A DNA stretch of 64,000 nt from Streptomyces celluloflavus. GTDB lineage: Bacteria; Actinomycetota; Actinomycetes; Streptomycetales; Streptomycetaceae. The notes beneath the pieces were generated by a model, which was not told the DNA's origin, did not search any database, and saw only the letters and a list, made by a program, of their open reading frames with translations. The DNA lies in the NCBI GenBank assembly GCA_000720995.1, contig JOEL01000036.1:1-64000 (forward strand). The letters run 5' to 3'. The position numbers were made by a program, and so were the translations under genes. This document shows positions 17,824-26,901 of this stretch, in pieces. Every line of letters begins with the position of its first letter. The stretch's first letter is position 1.

Positions 17824-19308
17824 TCACCGGCCTCGCGGGTCCCGTACGGCGGGCCCGGTGGGGATCATCCCCGCGGTGAGGGTGATGTGTTTGTGTTCGA
17901 GGAAGTCCTCCATCGCCGCCAGACCGTTCATCCGGCCCAGGCCGGACTGTTTGAAGCCGCCTTCCTCGAACTCGTCGTAGACCTTCGCCCAGTCGTTGAT
18001 CCAGATCGTGCCGGCGTCCAGTGCGCGGGCCACCCGCAGGGGGCGGTCGATGTCGCGGGACCAGATACTGGCGGCGAGTCCGTACTGGTTGTCGTTGGCC
18101 AGGCGCACCGCCTCGGCCTCGCTGCCGAAGGTCTGGAGGGTGAGCACGGGGCCGAACGTCTCCTCCTGGATGATTTCCAGGGAGTTGTCGTCCACTTCGA
18201 GCAGGCTCGCCCGGTAGAACGCGCCTTTGGCGAGCGGGCCGTCGAGAATCGGGCCGCCGCGTACCAGCGGCTTGGCTCCGGCGGCGATCGCCGTTCTCAC
18301 CACGTTGTCGATCCGCTCGGCGCTGGACTTGTCGATGACGGGGCCGAGTTCGCTGTCCGGGTCGCTGGCCGGTCCCACGCGCAGCTGTTCCAGGCGCGGT
18401 ACCAGCCGTTGCCGCAGGGCGTCGGCGATCGGTTCGTGGACCAGCAGGCGGCTGCCGGTCATACAGAACTGCCCGTTGAAGACGGTGAGGGCGGTCACCA
18501 GCGCGGGCACCACGGCATCGAGATCCGCGTCGTCGAACACGATCATCGGTGTCTTGCCGCCCAGTTCGAGGCCGAAGCGCTTCAGGTGCTGGGCGCCGGT
18601 GGCGGAGATGGCGCGGCCGACCTCGGTGCTGCCGGTGTAGCTGATGCACGGGACGTCGGCCGAGGCGACCAGGTGGCGGGCGCCGTTCCCGTGGAGTTCG
18701 GTGAAGGCGTTGATGACGCCCCGTGGCAGGGCCGTGACCTGGGAGAAGAGCCGGTAGATCAGGGAGTTGGTCTGGGCGGTCCGGCCGGGCATCTTGACGA
18801 CGGTGGTGGTGCCGGCGGCCAGCGCCGGGGCGAGTGATCGGATCAGCAGGACCACCGGCGAGTTCCAGGGCACGATGATCCCGGCGACACCGCGCGCCTG
18901 GCGCAGCACCATGGAGAAGGTCCCGGGCCGCACCTCCATGGCGCGGCCGTGGTCGGTGCGGGCCAGTGCGGCGTAGAAGCGCAGTTTGGGCGGCACCATC
19001 TCCACCTCGAACCGCGCATGCGGTTTGAGCTTGCCGTTCTCCAGGGCCAGTGCCTCGACGAGTTCCTCGGTGTGGGCCGCGAAGACATGGGCCATCTCGT
19101 TCAGCACTCGGGCGCGCAGCAGGCGGTCGTCCCGCCATGAGGTCTCCTCGAAGGCGGCTCCGGCCGCCGAGATCGCTGCGGCCGCCTCGTTCTCGCCCCC
19201 GTCGGCGTACCGGCCGATCGTCTCTCCGGTGGCCGGGTTCACGCTGTCGGCGTGCTCCTGCGAGTCCACCCATTCGCCGTTGATCCAGTGGAGCGCGGTC
19301 GGATTCAT
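17824..19308 (-). CDS. NAD(P)-dependent aldehyde dehydrogenase
   Basis: The protein has 494 residues, the standard family length. IIVPWNSP holds the cofactor-site Asn, LELGGKTPMIVFDDADLD the general-base Glu, and FNGQFCMTGSRLLV the catalytic Cys at about residue 285. FGPVLTLQTF and INDWAKVYDEFEEGGFKQSG are the C-terminal signatures. It oxidises an aldehyde to the acid; the substrate is unknown. It is the last gene of an operon with an alcohol dehydrogenase and an SDR, suggesting stepwise oxidation alcohol-aldehyde-acid. The gap to the upstream gene is 58 bases. Confidence 0.92.
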   Translation of the reverse strand: MNPTALHWINGEWVDSQEHADSVNPATGETIGRYADGGENEAAAAISAAGAAFEETSWRDDRLLRARVLNEMAHVFAAHTEELVEALALENGKLKPHARFEVEMVPPKLRFYAALARTDHGRAMEVRPGTFSMVLRQARGVAGIIVPWNSPVVLLIRSLAPALAAGTTTVVKMPGRTAQTNSLIYRLFSQVTALPRGVINAFTELHGNGARHLVASADVPCISYTGSTEVGRAISATGAQHLKRFGLELGGKTPMIVFDDADLDAVVPALVTALTVFNGQFCMTGSRLLVHEPIADALRQRLVPRLEQLRVGPASDPDSELGPVIDKSSAERIDNVVRTAIAAGAKPLVRGGPILDGPLAKGAFYRASLLEVDDNSLEIIQEETFGPVLTLQTFGSEAEAVRLANDNQYGLAASIWSRDIDRPLRVARALDAGTIWINDWAKVYDEFEEGGFKQSGLGRMNGLAAMEDFLEHKHITLTAGMIPTGPAVRDPRGR

Positions 19309-19366
19309 GAAGTTCCCGTCTTGTGGCTGTGCAGTGGCCGGTGTACGGCGGTGGTGACCCGCCCTG

Positions 19367-20377
19367 TCAGGGGACGAGGACGGCGCGGTACCGGGCCTTG
19401 CCCATGTTCTGGAAGGTGTTCTCGGCGTCGGCGAGCGGATGGGTCTCCACCAGCGGCCGGACGCCCTTGAGCGCGGCGAAGGCCATGGCCTCCTCGCTGT
19501 CCTTGGCGTGGCCGCTGTACCAGCCGGTGACCGAGCGGCGGCCGAAGACGAGCAGTTCGGGCGATATTTCGAGCGGCTGCTGTCCGGTGGCGATCACTAT
19601 GAGGCGGCCGTTGGGCCGCAGCCCCTGGACGAGGTCGGCCTGGGAGGGACTGTGACCGACGGTGGAGACGACCGCGCTCGCACCGCCGAGCTTGGTCAGT
19701 GCCTCGCCGGCGCTGCCCTCGTCGCTGTCGACGTACTCGTCCGCGCCCAGTTGCCGGGAGACATCCTCCTTGCCGCGGCCGCGGTTGACGGCCACCGTGC
19801 GGAAGCCCATCCTGGCGGCGAACTGCACGGCCAGGTGGCCGAGGCCGCCGATGCCGTGGACGGCGACGGTCTCGCCGGGCCGGGCGCCGGAGTTGCGCAG
19901 CGAGTTGAAGGTGGTGATGCCCGCGCACATCAGCGGTCCCGCTTCCTCGAACGGGACCGTGTCGGGGATCCGCGCGAGCGCGTCCTGCGGTGCCACCGCG
20001 TACTCGGCATATCCGCCGTCGTAGGAGACTCCGACGATCTTGCCGTCCGCACAGTTGGTGAAGTCGCCCTGGCGGCAGTGGTCGCAGACGAAGCAGCTGC
20101 CGCCGTGCCAGCCGATACCGGCCCGGTCGCCCGGCTGCCAGGCGGTCACACCGGGGCCGACGGCGTCGACCTCCCCGGCGACCTCATGGCCGGGCACCCG
20201 CGGCAGCCGTACGCCGAGCAGGCCGAGGCGGGCGATGTTCTCGCCGCCGCACACCCCGCAGGCGCGTACCCGCACCCGGACCTGACCCGGTCCCGGTTCG
20301 GGGACGGGGAGTTCGGTGACCACGAAGGGCCGGCCGGCCTCGACCACCTGTACCGCCCGCATCGTCGCTGCGCTCAT
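19367..20377 (-). CDS. Zinc-dependent alcohol dehydrogenase (MDR)
   Basis: The protein has 336 residues. ACGVCGGEN and VPGHEVAGEVDAVG give the catalytic zinc ligands, and CDHCRQGDFTNC is part of the structural-zinc cysteine cluster. The Rossmann loop is VHGIGGLGHLAVQFA, followed by VAVNRGRGKEDVSRQLGAD. The catalytic region reads CGGEN where many relatives have CxTD. It oxidises an alcohol with NAD(P). It is the middle gene of the operon; the likely product is the aldehyde used by the downstream dehydrogenase (inference). Confidence 0.9.
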   Translation of the reverse strand: MSAATMRAVQVVEAGRPFVVTELPVPEPGPGQVRVRVRACGVCGGENIARLGLLGVRLPRVPGHEVAGEVDAVGPGVTAWQPGDRAGIGWHGGSCFVCDHCRQGDFTNCADGKIVGVSYDGGYAEYAVAPQDALARIPDTVPFEEAGPLMCAGITTFNSLRNSGARPGETVAVHGIGGLGHLAVQFAARMGFRTVAVNRGRGKEDVSRQLGADEYVDSDEGSAGEALTKLGGASAVVSTVGHSPSQADLVQGLRPNGRLIVIATGQQPLEISPELLVFGRRSVTGWYSGHAKDSEEAMAFAALKGVRPLVETHPLADAENTFQNMGKARYRAVLVP

Positions 20378-20425
20378 GACCGTCTCTCCTCGCGTCCGGA
20401 CTCGGTGCCTCGCCAGGGCATGGCG

Positions 20426-21175
20426 TCAGTTGCTGGAGCCGCCGTTCATCAGGATCTCCTCGCCCGTGATGAAGAACGACTGATCGCCGGCAAGGAACTC
20501 GGCGACATCCGCGACATCCTCCGCGGTGGCGAGGCGGCCGATCGGCACGGTGTCCAGCAGCGCCTTCTTGTAGGGGTCGGCATCGCTGACGCCGGTGAAG
20601 ATCCCGGAGCCGTCGATGGGGCCGGGGAGCAGCGAGTTCACCGTGACCTTGCGGTGTCCGAGCTCCTGGGCGAGGACCCTCACCAGGTATTTCGGCGCGG
20701 TCTTACTGGTCCCGTACAGGCCGAGGCCCTGCTGCGGTCGCACGGTGGAGCTGGAGGCCATGTTGATGATCCGTCCGCCGTCGGCGATGTGCCGCGCGGC
20801 GGCCCGGAGCACGAAGAACGGCCCTTTGGTGTTGACCCGGAACAGCAGGTCGTAGTCGTCCTCGGTGATGTCGACGACCGGGATGTTGACCTTCTCGATA
20901 CCGGCGTTGGCCACCACGATGTCTATCGTGCCGAAGGCTTCGAGGGTGGTCTGGAAGAGCGCCTCGATCCCGGCGACGTCCGACACGTCCGCCTGGACGC
21001 AGATGGCCCGCACGCCGCAGGCCGTGGCCCGGTCCAGGGTCTCGTCGGCCGCCGTTTTGTCCCGGGAGTAGTTGATGGCGACGTCCGCGCCGCGCGAGGC
21101 GAACCGCAGCGCTACCGCCTTGCCCAGGCCCTTGGAGGAGCCGGTCACCAGAGCGGCCTTGTTCTGCAACGACAT
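20426..21175 (-). CDS. SDR family NAD(P)-dependent oxidoreductase
   Basis: The protein has 249 residues, classical SDR. The cofactor loop is TGSSKGLGKAVAL, ADV at about residues 62-64, VANAG, the catalytic Ser in MASSSTV, and YGTSKTAPKYLVR supplies YxxxK. The C-terminal GEEILMNGGSS resembles FabG-like ketoreductases. It is the first gene of a three-gene operon; the 48-base gap to the next gene is small enough for cotranscription. The substrate is unknown. Confidence 0.92.
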   Translation of the reverse strand: MSLQNKAALVTGSSKGLGKAVALRFASRGADVAINYSRDKTAADETLDRATACGVRAICVQADVSDVAGIEALFQTTLEAFGTIDIVVANAGIEKVNIPVVDITEDDYDLLFRVNTKGPFFVLRAAARHIADGGRIINMASSSTVRPQQGLGLYGTSKTAPKYLVRVLAQELGHRKVTVNSLLPGPIDGSGIFTGVSDADPYKKALLDTVPIGRLATAEDVADVAEFLAGDQSFFITGEEILMNGGSSN

Positions 21176-21857
21176 GGCGAGCTCCCCATCTGGTCCCGGC
21201 GGACCGGGGCGCGCGACGAATCTCCCGTCAGTCCATTCAACCCACAGATCCCACCAGGACGCATCCGCGCACCCACCCGCTCGCGCACCACTGACGGCGC
21301 CCGCCTGACCGGCCGGCGCCGGGCCCGCCCGGGGACCTGTACCGGGTCACTCCGCGCAATCGTCACACCACAGCCATGCCGCTTGCCTGAGGTGTGTGGG
21401 GAACGGTCGCGGAACGCCTCGTCGCACGAGCTGTGAGGTGACTTTGGTGAGGCACCAGGGACCGCCCCGGAGTCTCGCGGAGCACCGGACGGCAGCGGCA
21501 GATAGAAGGACAAGAGCAAGCTCCTCTATACGCGGGTGCGCCGACGCGGAGTGCGGGGCCGGACCAGGGGGCGCGGCCGGTCCCGGCGCCGACAGCACGT
21601 CGATCGCGGTCGGCAGCCGGACTCGCGGTGGCGTGAGTCGCGCCGACCACACGCCCGCCGCCGCCCCGCGACAACACCGCCCGCAGGAGAGCACTCGCAC
21701 TCGGCGGGCGCTCACTCCGGATGCCGGCGTCGCCCCTCCACGGAGCAGCCCCGCGGTACCGGTGTCCGGAATCAGACGCGGCATTGGCCGGCTCCGCGAC
21801 GGGGTGGTTACCCTGCGCCAACTGTCCGTGATCATCAGCGCGTAAGGGAATTCCCGC
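21176..21857. other. Divergent intergenic region
   Basis: About 680 bases separate the SDR operon from the TNT-domain gene, long enough for both promoters. Open frames in it are not supported by ribosome-binding sites or family resemblance. No strong repeat was found. Confidence 0.4.
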
Positions 21858-22532
21858 GTGAACCGCATTCGCACCGTACTCGCCGCCCTTGGCCTCGCCG
21901 CCGGGCTGGCAGCGGCCCCGGCCGCCAACGCCGCTCCGCAACACGAGCAGCGACCGGCGGCCGCACCGTCGCCGCACGAGCCCTGCACCGGGAAGTTCCA
22001 CGACGACGCACGGCTCGGACCGGAGTGGCTGCCGAACAAACAGCAGAAGCCGGTCGGCCCGCTGCTGAAGGGCTATCAGCGGACCGGGAAGCTGTCGCCG
22101 GACGCCTTCCTCAAGAAGTACTGGGAGGGGCCGGCCGGCACGGGCAGCTGGAAGTACCCGCCCAACGACGGATTCGGCGAGGTCAACGGCAAGGTCGACA
22201 AGAAGCCCACGAAGCTGCGTACCGGTGAGCGGCTGGACCGCTTCGGCTCCGAGTACGGCGGGTATCTGGCGCCGGCCGGCGACCCGTACGCCAAGCGCGC
22301 ACTGCCCCCGCAGAATCTCAACACGCGGGACGCGGCGGTGCCTTGCGACTATCACGTCTACAAGGTCACCAAGCCGTTCCAGGTGTGGCAGGGCGGTATC
22401 GCCCCCTGGTTCGAGCAGCCCGGCAAGGGACAGCAGATCAAGCTCGACCCGGTGTTTCTGGACCCGGGCCAGGGTGAGCGGCTGAACGTGAAGTGGCTGC
22501 TGGAGCACGGCTATCTCCAGACCGCCGCGTAG
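21858..22532 (+). CDS. Secreted TNT-domain protein, probable NAD glycohydrolase
   Basis: The protein has 224 residues. A Sec signal peptide covers about residues 1-26 (cleavage near ANA-A). The C-terminal half has the features of the tuberculosis necrotizing toxin domain of CpnT: ERLDRFGSEYGGYLAP, KRALPP, YHVYKVTKPFQVWQG, APWFEQPGKG and a final LLEHGYL. By eye, R128, Y136, H166 and Q187/Q193 occupy the positions of residues needed for NAD cleavage in that toxin. Cysteines 43 and 163 could form a disulfide. The GTG start has AAGGGA eight bases upstream. A secreted toxin or NADase is the best call; a small gene follows at once. Confidence 0.85.
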   Translation: MNRIRTVLAALGLAAGLAAAPAANAAPQHEQRPAAAPSPHEPCTGKFHDDARLGPEWLPNKQQKPVGPLLKGYQRTGKLSPDAFLKKYWEGPAGTGSWKYPPNDGFGEVNGKVDKKPTKLRTGERLDRFGSEYGGYLAPAGDPYAKRALPPQNLNTRDAAVPCDYHVYKVTKPFQVWQGGIAPWFEQPGKGQQIKLDPVFLDPGQGERLNVKWLLEHGYLQTAA

Positions 22533-22539
22533 CACCGCC

Positions 22540-22773
22540 ATGGACCGCCACGCACTGCGGGCCGCACTCCGCGCGGCAGGGGTGGCCGATGGCTACTACC
22601 GCATCGCGGGCGTCCACGAACCGGTCCCCACTCCCCCCGACTTCCTGTTCCTGCGGAAGGGCCCGGACGGGGCGTGGGAGACCGGAGCGTACGAACGAGG
22701 TACGTATCAGGTCATCGCCCGCCACCCGAGCGAATCAGCGGCCTGCGCGCATCTGCTGCGGCTGCTCACCTGA
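22540..22773 (+). CDS. Small protein, candidate immunity partner
   Basis: The protein has 77 residues, no signal peptide, no membrane segment, so probably cytoplasmic. It has aromatic and acidic text (VADGYYRIAGVHEP, ETGAYERGTYQVIARHP) and a helical end. No family is recognised with confidence. The ATG lies 7 bases after the TNT stop without a strong ribosome-binding site of its own, so translation is probably coupled. Position and size fit an immunity protein for the toxin, which is inference from context only. Confidence 0.65.
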   Translation: MDRHALRAALRAAGVADGYYRIAGVHEPVPTPPDFLFLRKGPDGAWETGAYERGTYQVIARHPSESAACAHLLRLLT

Positions 22774-22839
22774 TACCCGTACGGCCCCGCCGAGGCACCC
22801 CTGACCGGACCGGGCCCGCCAAGCCTGCGGGCAAACAGC

Positions 22840-22872
22840 AGTCGGCGCCGTGGGACACCCACGGCGCCGACT
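22840..22872 (+). terminator. Strong terminator after the TNT pair
   Basis: A perfect 15-bp stem (AGTCGGCGCCGTGGG) with loop ACA is followed by CCTTT. It closes the two-gene transcription unit and separates it from the oppositely oriented membrane gene. Confidence 0.85.
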
Positions 22873-23032
22873 CCTTTCCCGCACACCCCCGACGCGGCCT
22901 GCCGCTCGTCATGCGGAGCACAGCACTACGAGCGATCGAACGACCGGTCATACGTCACTGCGTCTCCCCCTGATGGCGGCAATCCCGTCTCCCACCGGGC
23001 CGTACCCCGTCGGAGCGCGGTGCCGTATCTTC

Positions 23033-23758
23033 TCAACCGGCCTCGGTGGGGGCGCTGTTGTGCTGTAGCGGCACCGCGAGGGAAAGTGTTCCGCACCCAT
23101 CGGTCAGCGCGGATCCTCTGCGCATTCCGGAGTGCGGATCGACCGGGAGGGGGCGTACGACAACGGCACCGTGCGGCAATTCGGGGCGGCTGTTCGCGAG
23201 GACGGTACTGTCCGCGAGGACGGTGGTGGAAAGGCTTCGCAGCATCTCCGCATGTGCGGCCAGCGCATCCCGGGTGCGGTCGTCCTCGGGGTCCGTCAGA
23301 AGAATACGGGCGGCCGTGTTGAGCGCGCGCAGCCGCGGCTTCTGTGTCTCCCGATGCGCGCGCGGCAGACATCGCCAGGAGGAATTTCCGATGGTGACCA
23401 GGCGCCAGAGCGGGTTGGTGCTCGGATCGACGTCGTAGAACCGCAGCCCGTACCGTCCCACCAGCCAGTACGACGCCGTCAGGCACAGGCCGAGGACGGC
23501 GTCGAAGCCCAGCCAGAATCGGACCAGCCAGTGGCAGCCCGTCACTTCCACGGCCAGCAACGCGAAACCCGCGCCGCCCGCGCCGAAGACGGCCCCGGCG
23601 ATCAGCGTGAAAAAGGTGACCGTGGCAACGACCCCGACTCCGTTCTCGCTTTCCAGATAGAGCAGCCCCTTCCAATGCGGCGCCAGATAACGCGCCAACT
23701 GAGCCAGTCTTGGTGCGGGCTCAGCAATAGCGATTCCCTTCGCCCAGCTTACGGCCAC
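23033..23758 (-). CDS. Membrane protein of unknown function
   Basis: The protein has 241 residues. After about 40 residues (APHWKGLLYLESENG) come roughly three membrane segments between residues 41 and 100, then a soluble helical part containing RALNTAARILLTDPEDD and a Pro/Gly-rich end. No family is recognised. The GTG at 23758 is preceded by GAAGG. It is the only plausible reading of this stretch, since the opposite strand gives only Arg-rich text. Confidence 0.6.
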   Translation of the reverse strand: MAVSWAKGIAIAEPAPRLAQLARYLAPHWKGLLYLESENGVGVVATVTFFTLIAGAVFGAGGAGFALLAVEVTGCHWLVRFWLGFDAVLGLCLTASYWLVGRYGLRFYDVDPSTNPLWRLVTIGNSSWRCLPRAHRETQKPRLRALNTAARILLTDPEDDRTRDALAAHAEMLRSLSTTVLADSTVLANSRPELPHGAVVVRPLPVDPHSGMRRGSALTDGCGTLSLAVPLQHNSAPTEAG

Positions 23759-24281
23759 CAGCGATCACACCTTCGAAAGTAGACGCAACGAACCCTCTGC
23801 TTTTCAGAACGAGCCGGTGTACCCAAAGGAATTGCCTGTACCCCAAATGGGGTCCCGGTACCCGCACGCGAACACATACCTACTAAACGATTACTCAATG
23901 ATTTCCCGGATCGGATTTCCCGTTCGGTCGCGAGACGGCCCCGGTGCGGGTGGGCGAGCACGGCGCCGGAGGCGGGGGCGCTCGACCGTTCCCGGGTCTC
24001 GCGAGCGGCGGTTCCGCCGGCCCGCGGGCCTCGTACGGCGGCGGGCGGTGGCGATGCGCCGCCCGGAGTCCGGCAGCGGGGTTTCCGTCGGCGCGCTCAC
24101 GGCCCGGTATGCCGCCGGACCCGCCGCCCGGTCCGGCGTCCTCGGGGGCACTGCATATACGCCTGCCCCGCCAAAGACGACACACGGCGAGAGAAGAGTA
24201 TCTAGACCCAATATCACCTCTTGTGGTGATTCAACTTCGGCAGGCGGTGCAAATCCGCCGGGTCCGGGCGTTGTCGCAGGC
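23759..24281. promoter_or_regulatory. Intergenic region with two inverted repeats
   Basis: This 520-base stretch between divergent genes contains ACCCC-AAAT-GGGGT at 23840..23853 and ATCACC-TCTTGT-GGTGAT at 24213..24230, the latter about 50 bases before the rightward start. Part of it (23759..23920) is relatively AT-rich. These may be promoter or operator elements; no gene was recognised. Confidence 0.35.
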
Positions 24282-25052
24282 ATGGAGCCGAGGGAGTTGT
24301 GGGAGCGCCATGAGGTGATGGCGCGAGCGTTTTGCAGCAGCGATGACGAGGTGCGCCGCGTACAGAGCGCCTTGGACGAGGCACAGGCGGGCCGTGCGCG
24401 CACCCTGGCCGCCTTCGCGGTGACGGTGGGCAGCGATGGAGCGGTGGCCGGACTCCTGGGGCTGAACGAGCGCGAGGTGCGGGTGGCTCGCCGTACGGTG
24501 GGCAAGGACGATGCCCACCGGGTCGCCGAGGCCCTGTGGGAGCGCTCCCGCCTCGACCGGCAGCCCGCACCGCAGGACGGCACACCGGAGCCCGACAGCA
24601 CTGCGTACCCGAACGAGGCCCCCGCCCAGCCCGGCCCGACACCGCATGTCGCGGGGCAGGCCGGCGAGCCGGAGAGCTCACCGGCGGTGGACGCGGTGCT
24701 GACCGGCGCCTGGCACACCGGCGCCGATCTCACCACGCTCGCCGCCGAACTCGGCCTCGACCCCGATTTCCTGGCCGCCCGCGCACAGCAGCTCGCCGCC
24801 GAAGGCCGCCTCACCCCGACCCCGGCGCCCGACCACACCGGCCGGCACCGGCGCATGGTCGAGGGCCCGCCGCCACCGGCGGACGAGACCACCTACCTGC
24901 ACTGGCACCAGCCGGCGCCGCAGTCTCCGCACCACCAGCACGTCTCCTGGGAACAGCAGCCCCCTGTCACCTGGGGCACCCCCGTGACCGCTCCGCAGCA
25001 CGCCTGGGACGGATACCTCAGCCATGGCCAGTACTCCGGCACGACTTCGTGA
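24282..25052 (+). CDS. Hypothetical protein with HTH-like N-terminus and disordered tail
   Basis: The protein has 256 residues. Residues 1-90 are helical and charged (RELWERHEVMARAFCSSDDE, then VRRVQSALDEA and GLLGLNEREVRVARRTVG), possibly a DNA-binding helix-turn-helix. A second helical element near residues 145-175 (TTLAAELGLDPDFLAARAQQ) repeats that idea, and the remainder is Pro/His/Gln-rich and probably disordered. No family was recognised. ATG 24282 is the first start compatible with the folded part; upstream in-frame text is Arg-rich and unlikely to be coding. Confidence 0.6.
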   Translation: MEPRELWERHEVMARAFCSSDDEVRRVQSALDEAQAGRARTLAAFAVTVGSDGAVAGLLGLNEREVRVARRTVGKDDAHRVAEALWERSRLDRQPAPQDGTPEPDSTAYPNEAPAQPGPTPHVAGQAGEPESSPAVDAVLTGAWHTGADLTTLAAELGLDPDFLAARAQQLAAEGRLTPTPAPDHTGRHRRMVEGPPPPADETTYLHWHQPAPQSPHHQHVSWEQQPPVTWGTPVTAPQHAWDGYLSHGQYSGTTS

Positions 25053-25082
25053 TCCATGTGCTGCTTCGTGATCCATGTGCTG
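25045..25082. repeat. Tandem 19-bp direct repeat
   Basis: Two perfect head-to-tail copies of CTTCGTGATCCATGTGCTG straddle the stop of the preceding gene. A local duplication; the copy across the stop shows it does not change the protein beyond its last codons. Confidence 0.8.
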
Positions 25083-25242
25083 GTTGTGTTCGCAAGCGGT
25101 TGACGAGAGCGGCGGCGCCGGGCTGTTGCCCGGTGGCATCCGCCCGCCGAAGCCTCAACCCATAACGCACATCCACCAGGCGGATCCCGAAGTCGCGCCG
25201 GAGTACCCGGTGGCCCCGTCACGGCACGGGGCGCACCGCCGG

Positions 25243-26436
25243 CTACGGAGCAGCCGGTGCTGCCGCGGGCGCCTCCTCGGGGTGGTGTGCCATGCGGTGC
25301 CGGACTCCGCGGGCCGCGCCGGCGGTGGCCAGGGCGAGGGCCACCAGCAGCGCGCTGACCCACAGGGGTGCGCGGTAGCCGAGCCCCGCGCCGATGGCGA
25401 TGCCGCCGAACGAGGGGCCGATGGCGGCACCCACGTTGAGCGCGGCCGTGGCGAATCCGCCGGCCAGGGTCGGCGCTCCGGGCGCCGCGTAGAGCGCCTG
25501 CGCGATCAGGGTGGACCCGACGGCGAACGAGAGGGTGCCCTGGACGAAGACGAGCACGGTCGTCGCCACCGGGTTCCCGGCCGTCACCGCGAAGGCCACC
25601 CAGCCCACGAGCAGCCACGCCCCACCGGTCACCAGCAGTTGTCGGGGCCGTACGTCGGCCAGACGGCCACCGGCGGTGACACCGGCGAACGACCCCAGTC
25701 CGAAGAGGGCCAGTACGGCGGGCACCCAGCCGGGTCCGAATCCGGTGACGTGGGTGACCAGCGGCGCGAGGTAGGTGAAAGTGCAGAACGTCGCGCCGTT
25801 CACCAGGGCGCCCAGGAGCAGCGTCACCAGGAGCCGCGGGCTGCGCAGGGCGCGCAGCTCCCGGCGGGCGCTCGTCCTGGCGGGGTCGGGAGCGGTGGCC
25901 GGTACCGACCGCAGGATCGCGAGAAGGGCAGGCACCGACACGACGGCCACCGCCCAGAATGCCGCGCGCCATCCCCACTGCTGACCGAGCAGCGCACCGG
26001 CCGGGACGCCGACGATGCAGGCCAGGGTGGTGCCGCCGAGCAGGACCGAAGTGGCACGGCCCTTGGCGTCCGGCCCGGCCATACCGGTCGCGGTCGCCAG
26101 CCCCACGGCCAGGAACCCGGCGTTGGCCACCGCGCCGACCACCCGGGTGGCCAGCAGCACCCCGAAGCTGGTGGTGAGCGCGCCGAGGACGTGCACCAGC
26201 AGGAAGGCGGTCAGGAAGACCAGGAGCGCGCGCCGTCGCGGCCAGCGCAGGCTCAGGATGGCCAGCAACGGCGCGCCGACGATCATCCCTGCCGCGAACG
26301 CCGTGGTCAGCGATCCCGCGGCCGGGATGGACACATGCATGTCTCTCGCGATGTCCGGTATGAGGCCGGACAGCATGAACTCGGACGTCCCCTGGGCGAA
26401 AACCGCCAGCCCGAGGAGGTAGATGGCAAATGGCAC
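25243..26436 (-). CDS. MFS exporter, CmlA/CmlR (chloramphenicol) type
   Basis: The protein has 397 residues, about 12 membrane segments. The N-terminal text PFAIYLLGLAVFAQGTSEFM and DIARDMHVSIPAAG closely resemble the actinomycete CmlR/Cmx chloramphenicol exporters; LATRVVGAVANAGFLAVGLA and TTLACIVGVPAGALLG continue the match. GTG 26436 was chosen because GGAG lies 7 bases upstream and the protein then starts exactly where family members do. It probably expels a drug by proton antiport; whether chloramphenicol is the substrate needs testing. Confidence 0.88.
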   Translation of the reverse strand: MPFAIYLLGLAVFAQGTSEFMLSGLIPDIARDMHVSIPAAGSLTTAFAAGMIVGAPLLAILSLRWPRRRALLVFLTAFLLVHVLGALTTSFGVLLATRVVGAVANAGFLAVGLATATGMAGPDAKGRATSVLLGGTTLACIVGVPAGALLGQQWGWRAAFWAVAVVSVPALLAILRSVPATAPDPARTSARRELRALRSPRLLVTLLLGALVNGATFCTFTYLAPLVTHVTGFGPGWVPAVLALFGLGSFAGVTAGGRLADVRPRQLLVTGGAWLLVGWVAFAVTAGNPVATTVLVFVQGTLSFAVGSTLIAQALYAAPGAPTLAGGFATAALNVGAAIGPSFGGIAIGAGLGYRAPLWVSALLVALALATAGAARGVRHRMAHHPEEAPAAAPAAP

Positions 26437-26901
26437 AGCACACTCCGCAACCACGTCATGGGTCGAAATTCTTCGGTCCGAAGGGACCGGCGAGGAGCGG
26501 TCGGCCGCGGCAGTGCCCGGGGCGGCGTCGGAGATGACCACCGTCCGGCCGGGCATGCGCGAGCGTCGCGCACAAGAACCCGCCGGCGTCAGGGAGATGA
26601 CGCGCGGACAGGACGAGAACAGCCCGTACTACGGTGATTCGACGGCAGTGGTCGCGGCTGACTCGGCTCGCGGCCGCTAGGGCGGCGGAGCGTCAACGCG
26701 ACGTCACGAGGAGGCCACCGAACGACCGGTGGCTAGCGTCTTGATGCCTCAGGGCTGGACATGTCGGCAGGTTAGTAAGGCCGGGTGCGCCGCGTCCACT
26801 TTTTTTGACGTTGCTCTGTTCGACTCGTTCCTTTCGACGTCACTCCGCGGCGGCGAGGCCGTGGAACGCACCCGGCGGCCGTATCGCCGTCGCCGCCCGC
26901 G
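26437..26901. promoter_or_regulatory. Leader region of the exporter gene
   Basis: This 465-base stretch lies before the exporter start and contains a small hairpin, CGGTCC-GAAG-GGACCG at 26474..26489, about 40-55 bases upstream of the start. Chloramphenicol exporter genes in actinomycetes are known to use leader hairpins; whether this one acts so is inference. A T7 run occurs near 26800. No gene was recognised. Confidence 0.35.
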
